Part shown: one piece after another, positions 15,673 through 23,141 of the stretch
Layout: each line of letters opens with the position of its first letter
Position numbering within the stretch: position 1 is the first letter of the stretch
From: CAZLKN01 sp964560135
GTDB taxonomy: Bacteria > Actinomycetota > JAICYB01
Length of the DNA stretch: 27,269 nucleotides
Assembly (NCBI GenBank): GCA_964560135.1
Contig: CAZLKN010000039.1
Span: 1-27,269, forward strand
Direction of reading: 5' to 3'
Made by a program: the position numbers and the translations under genes
Notes under the pieces: model-generated
Told to the model about the DNA's origin: nothing
Seen by the model: only the letters and a program-made list of their open reading frames with translations
Databases searched by the model: none

Positions 15673-15725
15673 CGTTCCCTTCGGCGTCGGAGATGGGTCG
15701 GGGACGCACGGCTGCGATCCCCGTT

Positions 15726-15751
15726 ACTAAATCCTATCGGGATTGTCTAAA
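15726..15751 (-). promoter_or_regulatory. 26-bp suf element, copy upstream of sufD
   Basis: Read on the plus strand: ACTAAAT, one variable base, CTATCG, three variable bases, TTGTCTAAA. It matches the copy before sufB at 22 of 26 positions. A CTAAA half-site occurs at both ends, 20 bases apart (two helical turns). On the gene strand it contains TAGGAT, a possible -10 hexamer. It likely combines promoter parts with an operator for a suf regulator. Confidence 0.75.
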
Positions 15752-15868
15752 CCGTGTCGAAGCTGCTCGGGGGCCGCTGGAGTCGCGGTGAGGCGGGGAC
15801 TCGGCGGGAATCGCGTTACGGCACGTGGGGGCGGATCAGCGGCAACCCGGGCTCCTACTCACCTAGCC

Positions 15869-16903
15869 CTAGCTGGCTTCCTGGCTCACCCAGACCCCGG
15901 TGATGGAACGCATTACCTCTGTAGACAGACCGTACGGGACCACGGTGCGGAAGCCAGGACCGTGCGCGACCCCGAAGAGGCGCCGAGATCTCTCCCCTGA
16001 CGGCGAGGTGGAGCGCAGGAGCAGCTTTGAGTCGTCGGGTGACCAGCTGACGAGCTCCCATCCAGGAAGGCTCCAAGATTCACCCGTATCTGGATCGAGG
16101 AGCCTCAAGTTGCCGGGAACAGGGGTCCTCAACACCGATTGGGTATGGACCGCCAGATGGCGCCCCCACCTGATCGTGCCGGCCAGGGGCACCGAAAGCT
16201 CCCGCTCGTACCGAAGCTCCTCGTCCAGGATCACGATGCGGTCCCGTTCTCCTCGATAGAGGACGGCCTCGACCGAATCATCGGGCCTGTAGGCATGGAC
16301 GTACGCAAGCTTCCCTCCGGGACTCCATGCGATCCCGCGGAGCCGATCGGGTGACTCGAACTCAGCGAGAACCACCGACTCATGTGTCTCCCGATCCCAA
16401 ACACGAAGCGTCGTTCGATAGGGTACGCGACTCTCGACCCGGAGGAAGGCGAGCCGGCCATCCCGCGACACAGCAGGTCGGTAGGCGTCGAAAGCGTCAT
16501 CCAGGCCCTCGATCTCCTGAAGACGCCCTTCCCGCCACTCGGAAAGCCGGCCCACGCCGAAGCCACCGCCCTCGTCGTCGGGATTGCGGAGGTGGCTCAC
16601 GACGATCCAGTCGCCCCAGCCGCTCATCGCGCGGACGAGCGCCCGCTCCGCCAGCACCGTCGTCTCAAGCAACGGCTGAACCGCAACGTCCATCCCACAG
16701 AAAGAATCGATGGCCCTTCCCAGACCGCACACCACATGCACAGTTCCATCCAATCCGCTCAGCTCAAGGCGCGCAGGCGTGGCGTCCGCGCTCCCTCGCA
16801 TAGCCTGAGCATCCCCGAGCACTGTCGTGAGCAGCAACGCCGCAATCAGCAACGCTGAACCACAACCCGCAATTGATCTAGTCACCATCAGGCTGCCATT
16901 CAT
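15869..16903 (-). CDS. Secreted or anchored beta-propeller-like protein
   Basis: 344 residues. An N-terminal signal or anchor (GSALLIAALLLTTVLGDAQAM) is followed by a domain with repeated short blade motifs, such as AVSRDGRLAFLRV, AWSPGGKLAYVHAY and SWSPDDSKLLLRS, each a WSPDG-type turn then a strand. This is typical of TolB/PD40/DPP-IV-N-like propellers, which bind ligands or proteins outside the membrane. About six blades would fit. Two cysteines (VVCGLG, SFCGMD) may pair. The ATG at 16903 lies within the end of the preceding secreted-protein gene (26-base overlap), so the two are coupled. The ligand is unknown. Confidence 0.75.
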   Translation of the reverse strand: MNGSLMVTRSIAGCGSALLIAALLLTTVLGDAQAMRGSADATPARLELSGLDGTVHVVCGLGRAIDSFCGMDVAVQPLLETTVLAERALVRAMSGWGDWIVVSHLRNPDDEGGGFGVGRLSEWREGRLQEIEGLDDAFDAYRPAVSRDGRLAFLRVESRVPYRTTLRVWDRETHESVVLAEFESPDRLRGIAWSPGGKLAYVHAYRPDDSVEAVLYRGERDRIVILDEELRYERELSVPLAGTIRWGRHLAVHTQSVLRTPVPGNLRLLDPDTGESWSLPGWELVSWSPDDSKLLLRSTSPSGERSRRLFGVAHGPGFRTVVPYGLSTEVMRSITGVWVSQEAS

Positions 16904-17897
16904 CGTCGGGAACCTCGCAGCCTAACGGGTTTGCGCAGCTAGACTCCGAATACGCGGCCACCATGAACTTTAGTTCCTCGACCTCCGGGTCGTAGAGGAC
17001 GCTCATAGGCCATTCCCAGAGGCCAAGAACCGTCGATCCCTGGAAGTGGGAACTTCCCTGCCACGGCAGGCACGGCACCGCACCCCGCCTACACCCGTGT
17101 TCCCACCAGCCGTTGACAGCGTTGTGAGCATGATCCTCCATCGGCGCAAAGAGTGGGTCTTGCTGGGGCGGCAGGAAGGACCCGTCGAAGTATTCACTCG
17201 TAGGATGAAACTCAATAGTCCCTTCTACTTCGACTGGAACACGGGGGTGGCTCACCTTGAAGGACAGACTCAGCGCAAGATCCGAAGTATCACTCCCTGT
17301 ACCGCGTTCCCAGCTCCAGTCGATTCTGTGCGGATTCGAATGGAGATACGTCATACCTGAGCCTGTAAGAATCTGACGCCAGCCGCCTCCAAAGTCCTGC
17401 CCTCCAGCCGAGCAGATAAGAATCTGAAACGTATCGTCATTGTACGGACTATCGACCTCGTCCTGGGCCGGCGTCTGGCTGTACACAAAGAAGAGATACT
17501 GCTGGAACCATACACCGCCATTCGGAGGTGACGTGACATCCGAGAAACCATGGTACTTGAATCCATCGGTGGAACCGTCCTCGTTGCAGTCGCCCGACTC
17601 GCCGCCGCCGCCACTGGGGGAGAACAATGCAGATGGAGCGACCGGCCCCTCATCGACTATCTCCCCGTTCGGATCTTCGACGACATACCAACCTGAGGAG
17701 TCGACGAGTTCCACGGAGCCGCTCCCTGGACCATCTGGATCAGCGTCCATCGAGAATGTAGCCACCGTATAGGAGCCAAAGATTGACCCCTCCGGTGCCT
17801 CCATCTCCCCCGCGGCAGAGGCGTCCGGCGACGGCGTAGGTACCAGCAGAATCGATAGGGCCATGAGTGACGACAGCGCAAGCAGACGCATTCTCAT
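16878..17897 (-). CDS. Secreted protein of unknown family
   Basis: 339 residues with a clear signal peptide (MRMRLLALSSLMALSILLVPTPSPDASA) and no membrane helix after it. The mature part is rich in Gly, Ser, Asp and Trp, with aromatic strand-like segments (GGVWFQQYLFFVYSQT, LSLSFKVSHPRVPVEVEGTIEF) and several Cys, including DCNEDGSTDG, LICSAGG, EHGCRRGAVPCLPW and SSCANPLGC. I recognise no domain; an extracellular beta-rich fold is likely. ATG 17897 is chosen because it starts the signal peptide and has GAGAAGG four bases before it; an in-frame codon at 17939 is less likely. It overlaps the propeller gene by 26 bases and follows the regulator. Confidence 0.8.
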   Translation of the reverse strand: MRMRLLALSSLMALSILLVPTPSPDASAAGEMEAPEGSIFGSYTVATFSMDADPDGPGSGSVELVDSSGWYVVEDPNGEIVDEGPVAPSALFSPSGGGGESGDCNEDGSTDGFKYHGFSDVTSPPNGGVWFQQYLFFVYSQTPAQDEVDSPYNDDTFQILICSAGGQDFGGGWRQILTGSGMTYLHSNPHRIDWSWERGTGSDTSDLALSLSFKVSHPRVPVEVEGTIEFHPTSEYFDGSFLPPQQDPLFAPMEDHAHNAVNGWWEHGCRRGAVPCLPWQGSSHFQGSTVLGLWEWPMSVLYDPEVEELKFMVAAYSESSCANPLGCEVPDDEWQPDGD

Positions 17898-17972
17898 CGG
17901 ACCTTCTCCCTCCTTGAGCCCGTGAACGAAGCTGACCATGTACAGGAGAAGACCCTAGACACTCCCTTCCGC

Positions 17973-17995
17973 ACGAATCCATCCCGAATATTCGT
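17973..17995. promoter_or_regulatory. Palindromic CGAAT/ATTCG sites, candidate operator
   Basis: A perfect ten-base palindrome, CGAATATTCG (17985-17994), with an extra ACGAAT half-site at 17973-17978. It lies between the regulator stop codon and the secreted-protein gene, about 76-98 bases upstream of that gene's start, a suitable place for the neighbouring LuxR-type protein to bind. Confidence 0.4.
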
Positions 17996-18002
17996 ATCCT
18001 CC

Positions 18003-18521
18003 CTACCGGATCTTCGTACCACGTCCATCGGGCTCGTCTGGCACCCATTCGAGGAGCGGAGTAACCTGGGCGTCACGCGAGGCCGAAGCTGCAAGCGCGC
18101 ACCGGTTTGGAGCACGGTACTTCGCCCTGATCTTGCGGACGTGGCTGTCAACAGTGGCAGGCCTGATGTCGAGGCGGCGAGCGATCTGCCGATCGGTCAT
18201 GCCCGTGAGCAGGTAGTCAAGGACCTGGCGCTCGCGTACTGTCAGTAAGGTTCGGATCACTCCCCTCTCTGTCAGCTTGTCATCACCGTCCTGGACTGAC
18301 TTGGACTGTGTGTGCGGGAACGACCTATGGCCGGAGCAGGCTCCGAGGTGGCTCGCGAGGATCGACCCGATCATTTCCTCAAAGGAGGGAAGCAGAGCCA
18401 CCTCGTCGCTACTCACCCCCATGACACGGCACCCAGCGTCGTAGGCTTCCCGCTGGGGAATGTTAAGCGTTTGAGCACATGCACAACACTCAAGCGTTGC
18501 TTCCGAGTACTGAGCCGACAT
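18003..18521 (-). CDS. LuxR/GerE-type regulator with Cys/His-rich N-terminus
   Basis: 172 residues. Residues 92-145 are a GerE-type helix-turn-helix (LLTVRERQVLDYLLTGMTDRQIARRLDI, then ATVDSHVRKIRAKY), so DNA binding is well supported. There is no receiver or autoinducer domain. The N-terminus has clustered Cys12, Cys13, Cys15 and Cys31, then His58, Cys62 and His65 (HLGACSGH), which might bind zinc or an Fe-S cluster or sense redox state (inference). Start is ATG 18521: an in-frame stop lies just upstream, but GGAGG touches the ATG without a spacer, so translation from it may be weak. It is the first gene of the island after sufB. Confidence 0.82.
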   Translation of the reverse strand: MSAQYSEATLECCACAQTLNIPQREAYDAGCRVMGVSSDEVALLPSFEEMIGSILASHLGACSGHRSFPHTQSKSVQDGDDKLTERGVIRTLLTVRERQVLDYLLTGMTDRQIARRLDIRPATVDSHVRKIRAKYRAPNRCALAASASRDAQVTPLLEWVPDEPDGRGTKIR

Positions 18522-18716
18522 CCTCCCTCACCCCGAACCACCCCTTCGGCCAGTCGGTACCGCAAGCCATACACGTCTGCCGGCAACCTTCGGCGTCCCG
18601 GGGCGGAACCCTTCTTTCCGAAATAGCGATCGCGAGAAGGGGATCAGAGACGGTCCGGTGAGCAGCCACGTATGACCGCCTCGAACCATCGGGCGGCCAA
18701 CGCTACCCGAGCGGAG

Positions 18717-20126
18717 CTACCCGACCGAGCCTTCCATCTCGAGCTCGATCAGGCGGTTCAGCTCGACCGCGTACTCCATCGGGAGCTGCTTGGTGATCGG
18801 CTCGATGAAGCCGCGGACGATCATCGCCGCCGCCTCCTCCTCGGGGATCCCCCGGCTCTGGAGGTAGAACATCTGCTCGTCGCCGATGCGGGCGACCGAG
18901 GCCTCGTGCCCGATCGACACGTCCTCCTCGCCGATGTCCATGTAGGGGTAGGTGTCGGACCGCGACGCCTCGTCGATCAGCAGCGCGTCGCACACCACGT
19001 TCGACTTCGAGTGCGTGGCCCCCGGCTCGACCTTCACCAGACCCCGGTAGGAGGTCCGGCCCCCGTCCTTGGAGATCGACTTCGAGATGATCGTCGAGGT
19101 CGTCTCGGGAGCGGCGTGCGTCATCTTCGCGCCCGTGTCCTGGTGCTGGTCGGCGCCGGCGAAAGCCAGCGACAGCACCTCACCGTGGGCCTTGCGGCCC
19201 TTGAGGACGACCGCCGGGTACTTCATCGTCACCTTCGAGCCGATGTTCCCGTCCACCCACTCCACGACCGAGTTCTCGTGCGCCACAGCGCGCTTGGTCA
19301 CCAGGTTGTAGACGTTGGACGACCAGTTCTGGATCGTCGTGTACCGGATGCGGGCGTTGTCCAGCGCGATGAGCTCCACCACCGCCGAGTGCAGCGACGC
19401 GCTCGAGTACGTGGGGGCCGTGCAGCCCTCGACGTAGTGCACGTAGGAGCCCTCGTCGGCGATGATCAGCGTCCGCTCGAACTGGCCCATGTTCTCGGCG
19501 TTGATCCGGAAGTAGGTCTGCAGCGGGATGTCCACCCGCACGCCCGGCGGCACGTAGATGAACGAACCGCCCGACCACACCGCCGAGTTCAGGGCCGCCA
19601 GCTTGTTGTCGTTGGCGGGGATCACCGTCGCGAAGTACTTCTGGACGATGTCCGGGTAGCGCTTGACGGCGTCGTCCATGCTCGCGAACAGGACCCCCTG
19701 CTTCTCGAGGCTCTCCTGGACGGAGTGGTACACGACCTCAGATTCGTACTGCGCGCTGACGCCGGCGAGGTACTTGCGCTCGGCGTCGGGGATCCCGAGC
19801 CGGTCGAAGGTCTTCTTGATCGCCTCCGGGACCTCGTCCCAGGAGCGCTCCTCCTTCTCGGAGGCACGCAGGAAGTAGAAGATGTCGTCGAAGTCCATCC
19901 CCGACAGGTCGGCACCCCACTTCGGCATCGGCCGACGCTCGAAGCGGTCGTAGGCCTTGAGCCGGAAATCGCGCATCCACTTGGGCTCGTCCTTCATGAA
20001 GGAGATCTCCTCCACGACCTCGCGGCTCAAGCCCTTCTTGGGCTTGAACACGTAGGACTCGGGATCGCGCCAGCCCCAGCGCTGCTCGTAGGTCTGCTGT
20101 GGGTCGATGTCCAGTCGCTGAGCCAT
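18717..20126 (-). CDS. sufB: SufB subunit of the Fe-S scaffold complex
   Basis: A 469-residue scaffold protein on which the SufBCD complex builds clusters. Typical features are GLSREVVEEISFMKDEPKWM at the N-terminus, AALNSAVWSGGSFIYVPPGV, the VEGCTAPTY segment, NLVTKRAVAHENSVVEWVDGNIGSKVTMKYP, SKSISKDGGRTSYRGLVKV, NVVCDALLIDEASRSDTYPY with a functional cysteine, and EDVSIGHEASVARIGDEQMFYLQSRG. AAGAGG lies five bases before ATG 20126. Here it is separated from sufD by three other genes. The 26-base suf element starts 43 bases upstream. Confidence 0.97.
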   Translation of the reverse strand: MAQRLDIDPQQTYEQRWGWRDPESYVFKPKKGLSREVVEEISFMKDEPKWMRDFRLKAYDRFERRPMPKWGADLSGMDFDDIFYFLRASEKEERSWDEVPEAIKKTFDRLGIPDAERKYLAGVSAQYESEVVYHSVQESLEKQGVLFASMDDAVKRYPDIVQKYFATVIPANDNKLAALNSAVWSGGSFIYVPPGVRVDIPLQTYFRINAENMGQFERTLIIADEGSYVHYVEGCTAPTYSSASLHSAVVELIALDNARIRYTTIQNWSSNVYNLVTKRAVAHENSVVEWVDGNIGSKVTMKYPAVVLKGRKAHGEVLSLAFAGADQHQDTGAKMTHAAPETTSTIISKSISKDGGRTSYRGLVKVEPGATHSKSNVVCDALLIDEASRSDTYPYMDIGEEDVSIGHEASVARIGDEQMFYLQSRGIPEEEAAAMIVRGFIEPITKQLPMEYAVELNRLIELEMEGSVG

Positions 20127-20168
20127 GTGAACCTCTTCGTCGATCGACGATGACTGCCGGTCGGTACG

Positions 20169-20194
20169 ACTAAATACTATCGCCGTTGTCTAAA
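20169..20194 (-). promoter_or_regulatory. 26-bp suf element, copy upstream of sufB
   Basis: Same layout as the copy at 15726-15751, differing only at four inner positions. It lies in the 106-base gap between the CBS-domain gene and sufB. The gene-strand TAGTAT within it could be a -10 hexamer. No sufR-like regulator gene adjoins it. Confidence 0.75.
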
Positions 20195-20232
20195 GTGCGT
20201 CCAGGTTCGAGAATCTGTTCACGAACGGACGC

Positions 20233-20622
20233 TCATCCGCCGTCGGAACCGGCGGGGACCAGCGCCGCCACCAACTCCCGCAGCTTCAGGATACCCACGA
20301 TCTCCCCGTCCTCACCCAGGACGGGCAGATGGCGGAACCCGGACTCCATCATCAGGGCCAGCGCCTCGGGTGGACCCGCCGAGGCCCGGACGGTCACCGG
20401 CGAGACCGTCATGTAGTCCTCGATGGGGGTCTCGTCCAGACGTGCGCCGTCGGCAGCGGCCCGGACGAGGTCACGCTCCGTGAGGATCCCCATCAGCACG
20501 TCATCGGAGTAGACGAGGACGGCGGAGACCATGTTGTCCTCCATCTCCCGGGCGGCGTCGGCCAGCGTGTCGGCCGCATCGAGTGTCGCGTAGGGCCCTT
20601 TCGCGAGATCGAGTACGCGCAT
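20233..20622 (-). CDS. CBS-domain pair protein
   Basis: A 129-residue protein of two CBS domains and nothing else. Residues 1-57 (VLDLAKGPYATLDAADTLADAAREMEDNMVSAVLVYSDDVLMGILTERDLVRA) and 70-125 (MTVSPVTVRASAGPPEALALMMESGFRHLPVLGEDGEIVGILKLRELV) each show the sheet-helix pattern and the GI(L)xxxDL/ELV ending. Such pairs bind adenine nucleotides or similar ligands and act as sensors, but the partner is unknown. GGAGG precedes ATG 20622 by five bases. It is divergent from the Sir2 gene and upstream of sufB on the same strand. Confidence 0.92.
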   Translation of the reverse strand: MRVLDLAKGPYATLDAADTLADAAREMEDNMVSAVLVYSDDVLMGILTERDLVRAAADGARLDETPIEDYMTVSPVTVRASAGPPEALALMMESGFRHLPVLGEDGEIVGILKLRELVAALVPAGSDGG

Positions 20623-20703
20623 GGTCCACCTCCAACCCGGCCCCCGGAGCCGGCGCGCTATCCTTGCCGGCAGCCTACACCGCGAACGCGCAGGGAGGAA
20701 GGG

Positions 20704-21465
20704 GTGCACCAGGGGATCGACCGGGTGGTGGCCTGGATCGGGGAGGCACGGCACGCGGTCGCCTTCACGGGGGCCGGCATCTCCACGGAGTCCGGGATCC
20801 CCGACTTCCGCTCCCCCGGCGGGGTGTGGTCCCGCTACGATCCCCGGGAGTTCACCTTCCAGCGCTACGTCGCCGAGCCCGAGGTCCGCAAGAAGAGCTG
20901 GCGGATGCGGCGCGAGCTGTGGTCGAAACCGCTGGAGCCCAACGCCGGCCACCGGGCGCTGGCCCGGTTCGAGGAGCTCGATCTGCTACGGGGAGTGGTC
21001 ACCCAGAACATCGACGGCCTCCACCAACGGGCGGGCTCCCGCCACGTGCTGGAGATCCACGGGACCACGCACCGCATCCTATGCCTGTCCTGCCAAGGCT
21101 CCTGGGCCACCTCCGAGGTCTTCGAGCGCCTGGAGGCCGGAGAGGAGGATCCGTCCTGCACCGACTGCGGCGGGATCCTCAAGACGGCCACGATCTCCTT
21201 CGGGCAGCAGCTCCCCGCCGACGTCGTGGAGGAGGCGCACCGCTGGGCGGTGACCTCCGACCTGTTCCTCGTGGTGGGCTCGTCGCTGGTCGTCTACCCG
21301 GCGGCGGCCCTGCCGGGGACGGCCAAGCACGCCGGGGCGCGCCTGGTGATCGTGAACCGCGAACCCACCGACCAGGACCACCTCGCGGACGCCGTCCTGC
21401 ACGGGGAGTCCGGCCCGATCCTGTCCGAGCTCCGGGACCGCGTCGAGGCCTCCCTGGGGACCTGA
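20704..21465 (+). CDS. Sir2-family NAD-dependent protein deacylase
   Basis: A 253-residue sirtuin that removes acyl groups from lysines using NAD+. Motifs, in order: FTGAGISTESGIPDFRS (21-37), TQNIDGLHQRAG (100-111), the catalytic His119 in LEIHGTTH, a zinc ribbon with Cys127, Cys130, Cys152 and Cys155, and VVGSSLVVYPAA. All key residues are present. GTG 20704 is preceded by GGGAGGAAGG. It could be named cobB/npdA-like. The DUF892 gene follows 74 bases later. Confidence 0.95.
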   Translation: MHQGIDRVVAWIGEARHAVAFTGAGISTESGIPDFRSPGGVWSRYDPREFTFQRYVAEPEVRKKSWRMRRELWSKPLEPNAGHRALARFEELDLLRGVVTQNIDGLHQRAGSRHVLEIHGTTHRILCLSCQGSWATSEVFERLEAGEEDPSCTDCGGILKTATISFGQQLPADVVEEAHRWAVTSDLFLVVGSSLVVYPAAALPGTAKHAGARLVIVNREPTDQDHLADAVLHGESGPILSELRDRVEASLGT

Positions 21466-21539
21466 GCGGGTCGTTTCCGCTCCGGTCGTGGCGGGTACCT
21501 GCGGCGCAGGGCACCACAGCCATCACGAGGAGGTACCCC

Positions 21540-22064
21540 ATGGAGGCCGAACGGCTGCAGGACCTGCTGATCAAGGAACTGAGCGACCTGTACGACGCCG
21601 AGAAGCAGATCGTCCACGCCCTGCCCAGGATGATCGAGGCCGCGACCTTCCCGGAGCTGGAGCAGGCCTTCGGCACACACCTGGAGGAGACCAAGGGACA
21701 CGTGGAGCGCCTCGAGCGCGTCTTCGAGCAGCTCGACGGACAACCCGAGAACGTCACCTGCCGCGGGATGCAGGGCTTGCTCGCCGAGGGTGAAGAGATC
21801 ATCGAGGAGGCCGTCGACGAGGCCACCCGCGACGCGGGGCTCATCGCCGCCGCCCAGAAGGTCGAGCACTACGAGATCGCCTCCTACGGGACGGTGCGCA
21901 CCCACGCGATGACCCTGGAGCACGAGGACGTCGCGGAGCTCCTCCAGCAGACCCTGGACGAGGAGGGCAAGACCGACAAGCTGCTCACCGAGCTCGCGGT
22001 CACCACCGTCAACCCGGGGGCCGCGCCGGAGGAGAAGGCGAAGACGGTCTCCCGGCACGTGTGA
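21540..22064 (+). CDS. DUF892 (YciE/YciF-type) ferritin-like protein
   Basis: A 174-residue four-helix protein of the DUF892 family, seen in stress responses. Helices start with LQDLLIKELSDLYDAEKQIVHALPRM, then ELEQAFGTHLEETKGHVERLERVFEQL, AAAQKVEHYEIASYGTVRTHA, and AELLQQTLDEEGKTDKLLTELA. The Glu and His residues in these helices are those that bind two metal ions in ferritin-like folds. AGGAGG lies six bases before ATG 21540. Its stop is one base from that of the convergent cupredoxin gene. Confidence 0.93.
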   Translation: MEAERLQDLLIKELSDLYDAEKQIVHALPRMIEAATFPELEQAFGTHLEETKGHVERLERVFEQLDGQPENVTCRGMQGLLAEGEEIIEEAVDEATRDAGLIAAAQKVEHYEIASYGTVRTHAMTLEHEDVAELLQQTLDEEGKTDKLLTELAVTTVNPGAAPEEKAKTVSRHV

Positions 22065-22065
22065 G

Positions 22066-23064
22066 CTACGGACCTGCGGGCACGACGAACACCTCGATGG
22101 TGTCCGTGCCCGTGAGGCCTGATCCGCCCACGACCCCCGCGGTCACCGTGTGGGGGCCGAGTCGGCCGGAACGCAGCACGAACCGGAACTCGTCGGCGTC
22201 CGCGTCGTGGGTGACCTGCCCCGGATCCACCGGTGCGCCGTCCACGGCGAAGGACACCTCGCTCACGCCGGAGATCGGGGCTCCCGTGTGGGCCCGCACC
22301 GTCACGGGTCCGGCGGCCACCGGGCCCTCGGTGGGGACGCCGGTGTTCACGTCGAGGACATGCAGCGTCGGGCCGGGCCGCGTGATCGTCACGTCGGGCG
22401 GGACGGTGTCCACCACGAAGGTCCGCGGCGGGCTTTCGGGGCCGGGGTTCCCGTCGCCGTCGAGGACGACGGCGGTGATGACGTGCTCGCCGTCGGCGAA
22501 GGCGATCTGGACCGTCCACGACCCGGAGCCGTCCGCCACGGCCGTCCCGATCGCGGTTCCCTCCGAGCGCACCTCCACCGTGGCCCCCGGGTCCGTGGAG
22601 GCGCCGCCGACCGTGACCGTCGACGTGGCCAGCGCGGCCCCCTCCGGGGGATCGATGATCACCGGCGCGTCGGGATCCGGTGTGGGCGGGGGCGGCGGCG
22701 GCTCCCTGATCACCCCGCACTGGGGGCCGCTGCATTCGCCGTCCGAGACCGAGGAATGGATCTGGCAGTAGTAGCGGACGGTGCCGCCCTCGTAGGTCCA
22801 TTCGAAGGTGTCGGGCGCGGACCGGGGGTCGGAGTCGAACGTGGCCCCCTCGTAGGCGGTGACGGTGTGCGTGCCCGCCTCCCAGCTCCAGCGGATGGTG
22901 TCGCCGGGCTCGGCCTCCAGGTCGTCGGGATCGAAGAAGAAGTCGCCGACGTCGATCTCGTGGACGGCCGCGGCCTCGTCGCCGAGGACGACCGGGGCGG
23001 CGGACCACAGCAGCAAGGCCGCGAGCGCGGCCCCGATCGCCCTGACGACCCCCCCGATCTTCAT
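22066..23064 (-). CDS. Secreted cupredoxin with Ig-like repeats
   Basis: 332 residues. A signal peptide (VVRAIGAALAALLLWSAAPVVLG) precedes a plastocyanin-like domain (35-120) with copper-type ligands His66 (GTHTV), Cys100 and His103 (YYCQIH). A typical axial Met about five residues after the last His is not seen. A run of prolines (121-128) leads to two or three bacterial Ig-like domains (IDPPEGAALATSTVTVGG, VDTVPPDVTITRPG). It is probably an extracellular electron-transfer or adhesion protein. No membrane anchor follows. It is divergent from imuA'. Confidence 0.85.
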   Translation of the reverse strand: MKIGGVVRAIGAALAALLLWSAAPVVLGDEAAAVHEIDVGDFFFDPDDLEAEPGDTIRWSWEAGTHTVTAYEGATFDSDPRSAPDTFEWTYEGGTVRYYCQIHSSVSDGECSGPQCGVIREPPPPPPTPDPDAPVIIDPPEGAALATSTVTVGGASTDPGATVEVRSEGTAIGTAVADGSGSWTVQIAFADGEHVITAVVLDGDGNPGPESPPRTFVVDTVPPDVTITRPGPTLHVLDVNTGVPTEGPVAAGPVTVRAHTGAPISGVSEVSFAVDGAPVDPGQVTHDADADEFRFVLRSGRLGPHTVTAGVVGGSGLTGTDTIEVFVVPAGP

Positions 23065-23103
23065 GACGCAAGGGTTCGCCCCGGCCCCGCCGGGTTCCTG
23101 CTC

Positions 23104-23132
23104 TTGACGTTGACGAACACACGTTCGATACT
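23104..23132 (+). promoter_or_regulatory. imuA'-imuB promoter, nearly leaderless
   Basis: TTGACG (23104-23109) and GATACT (23127-23132) are separated by 17 bases. The start codon at 23142 lies nine bases after the -10 box, with no ribosome binding site, so the transcript has almost no leader. Confidence 0.8.
23114..23127. promoter_or_regulatory. LexA (SOS) box
   Basis: CGAACACACGTTCG: perfect CGAAC/GTTCG arms with a four-base spacer, the actinobacterial LexA consensus. It lies inside the promoter spacer, so bound LexA would block RNA polymerase and DNA damage would induce the genes. Confidence 0.93.
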
Positions 23133-23141
23133 GTCCGTCCG

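Larger units (their letters stand above)
15752..18716. other. Lower-GC three-gene island splitting the suf operon
   Basis: This stretch between the sufD control element and the sufB stop codon holds three minus-strand genes unrelated to Fe-S assembly. Hand counts of two 60-base lines inside (17341, 17401) give 55% and 50% GC, against 72% for a line in sufD (14941). Rare-type codons such as AGA occur in its genes. I see no transposase, integrase, terminal repeat or target duplication. The non-coding ends (15752-15868 and 18522-18716) show no recognisable gene or RNA. Confidence 0.6.

Noticed and set aside
18670..18716. GGTTCGA-like T-loop sequence after sufB, considered as a tRNA remnant or integration site
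   Set aside because: There is no acceptor stem, anticodon arm or matching copy at the other end of the island.
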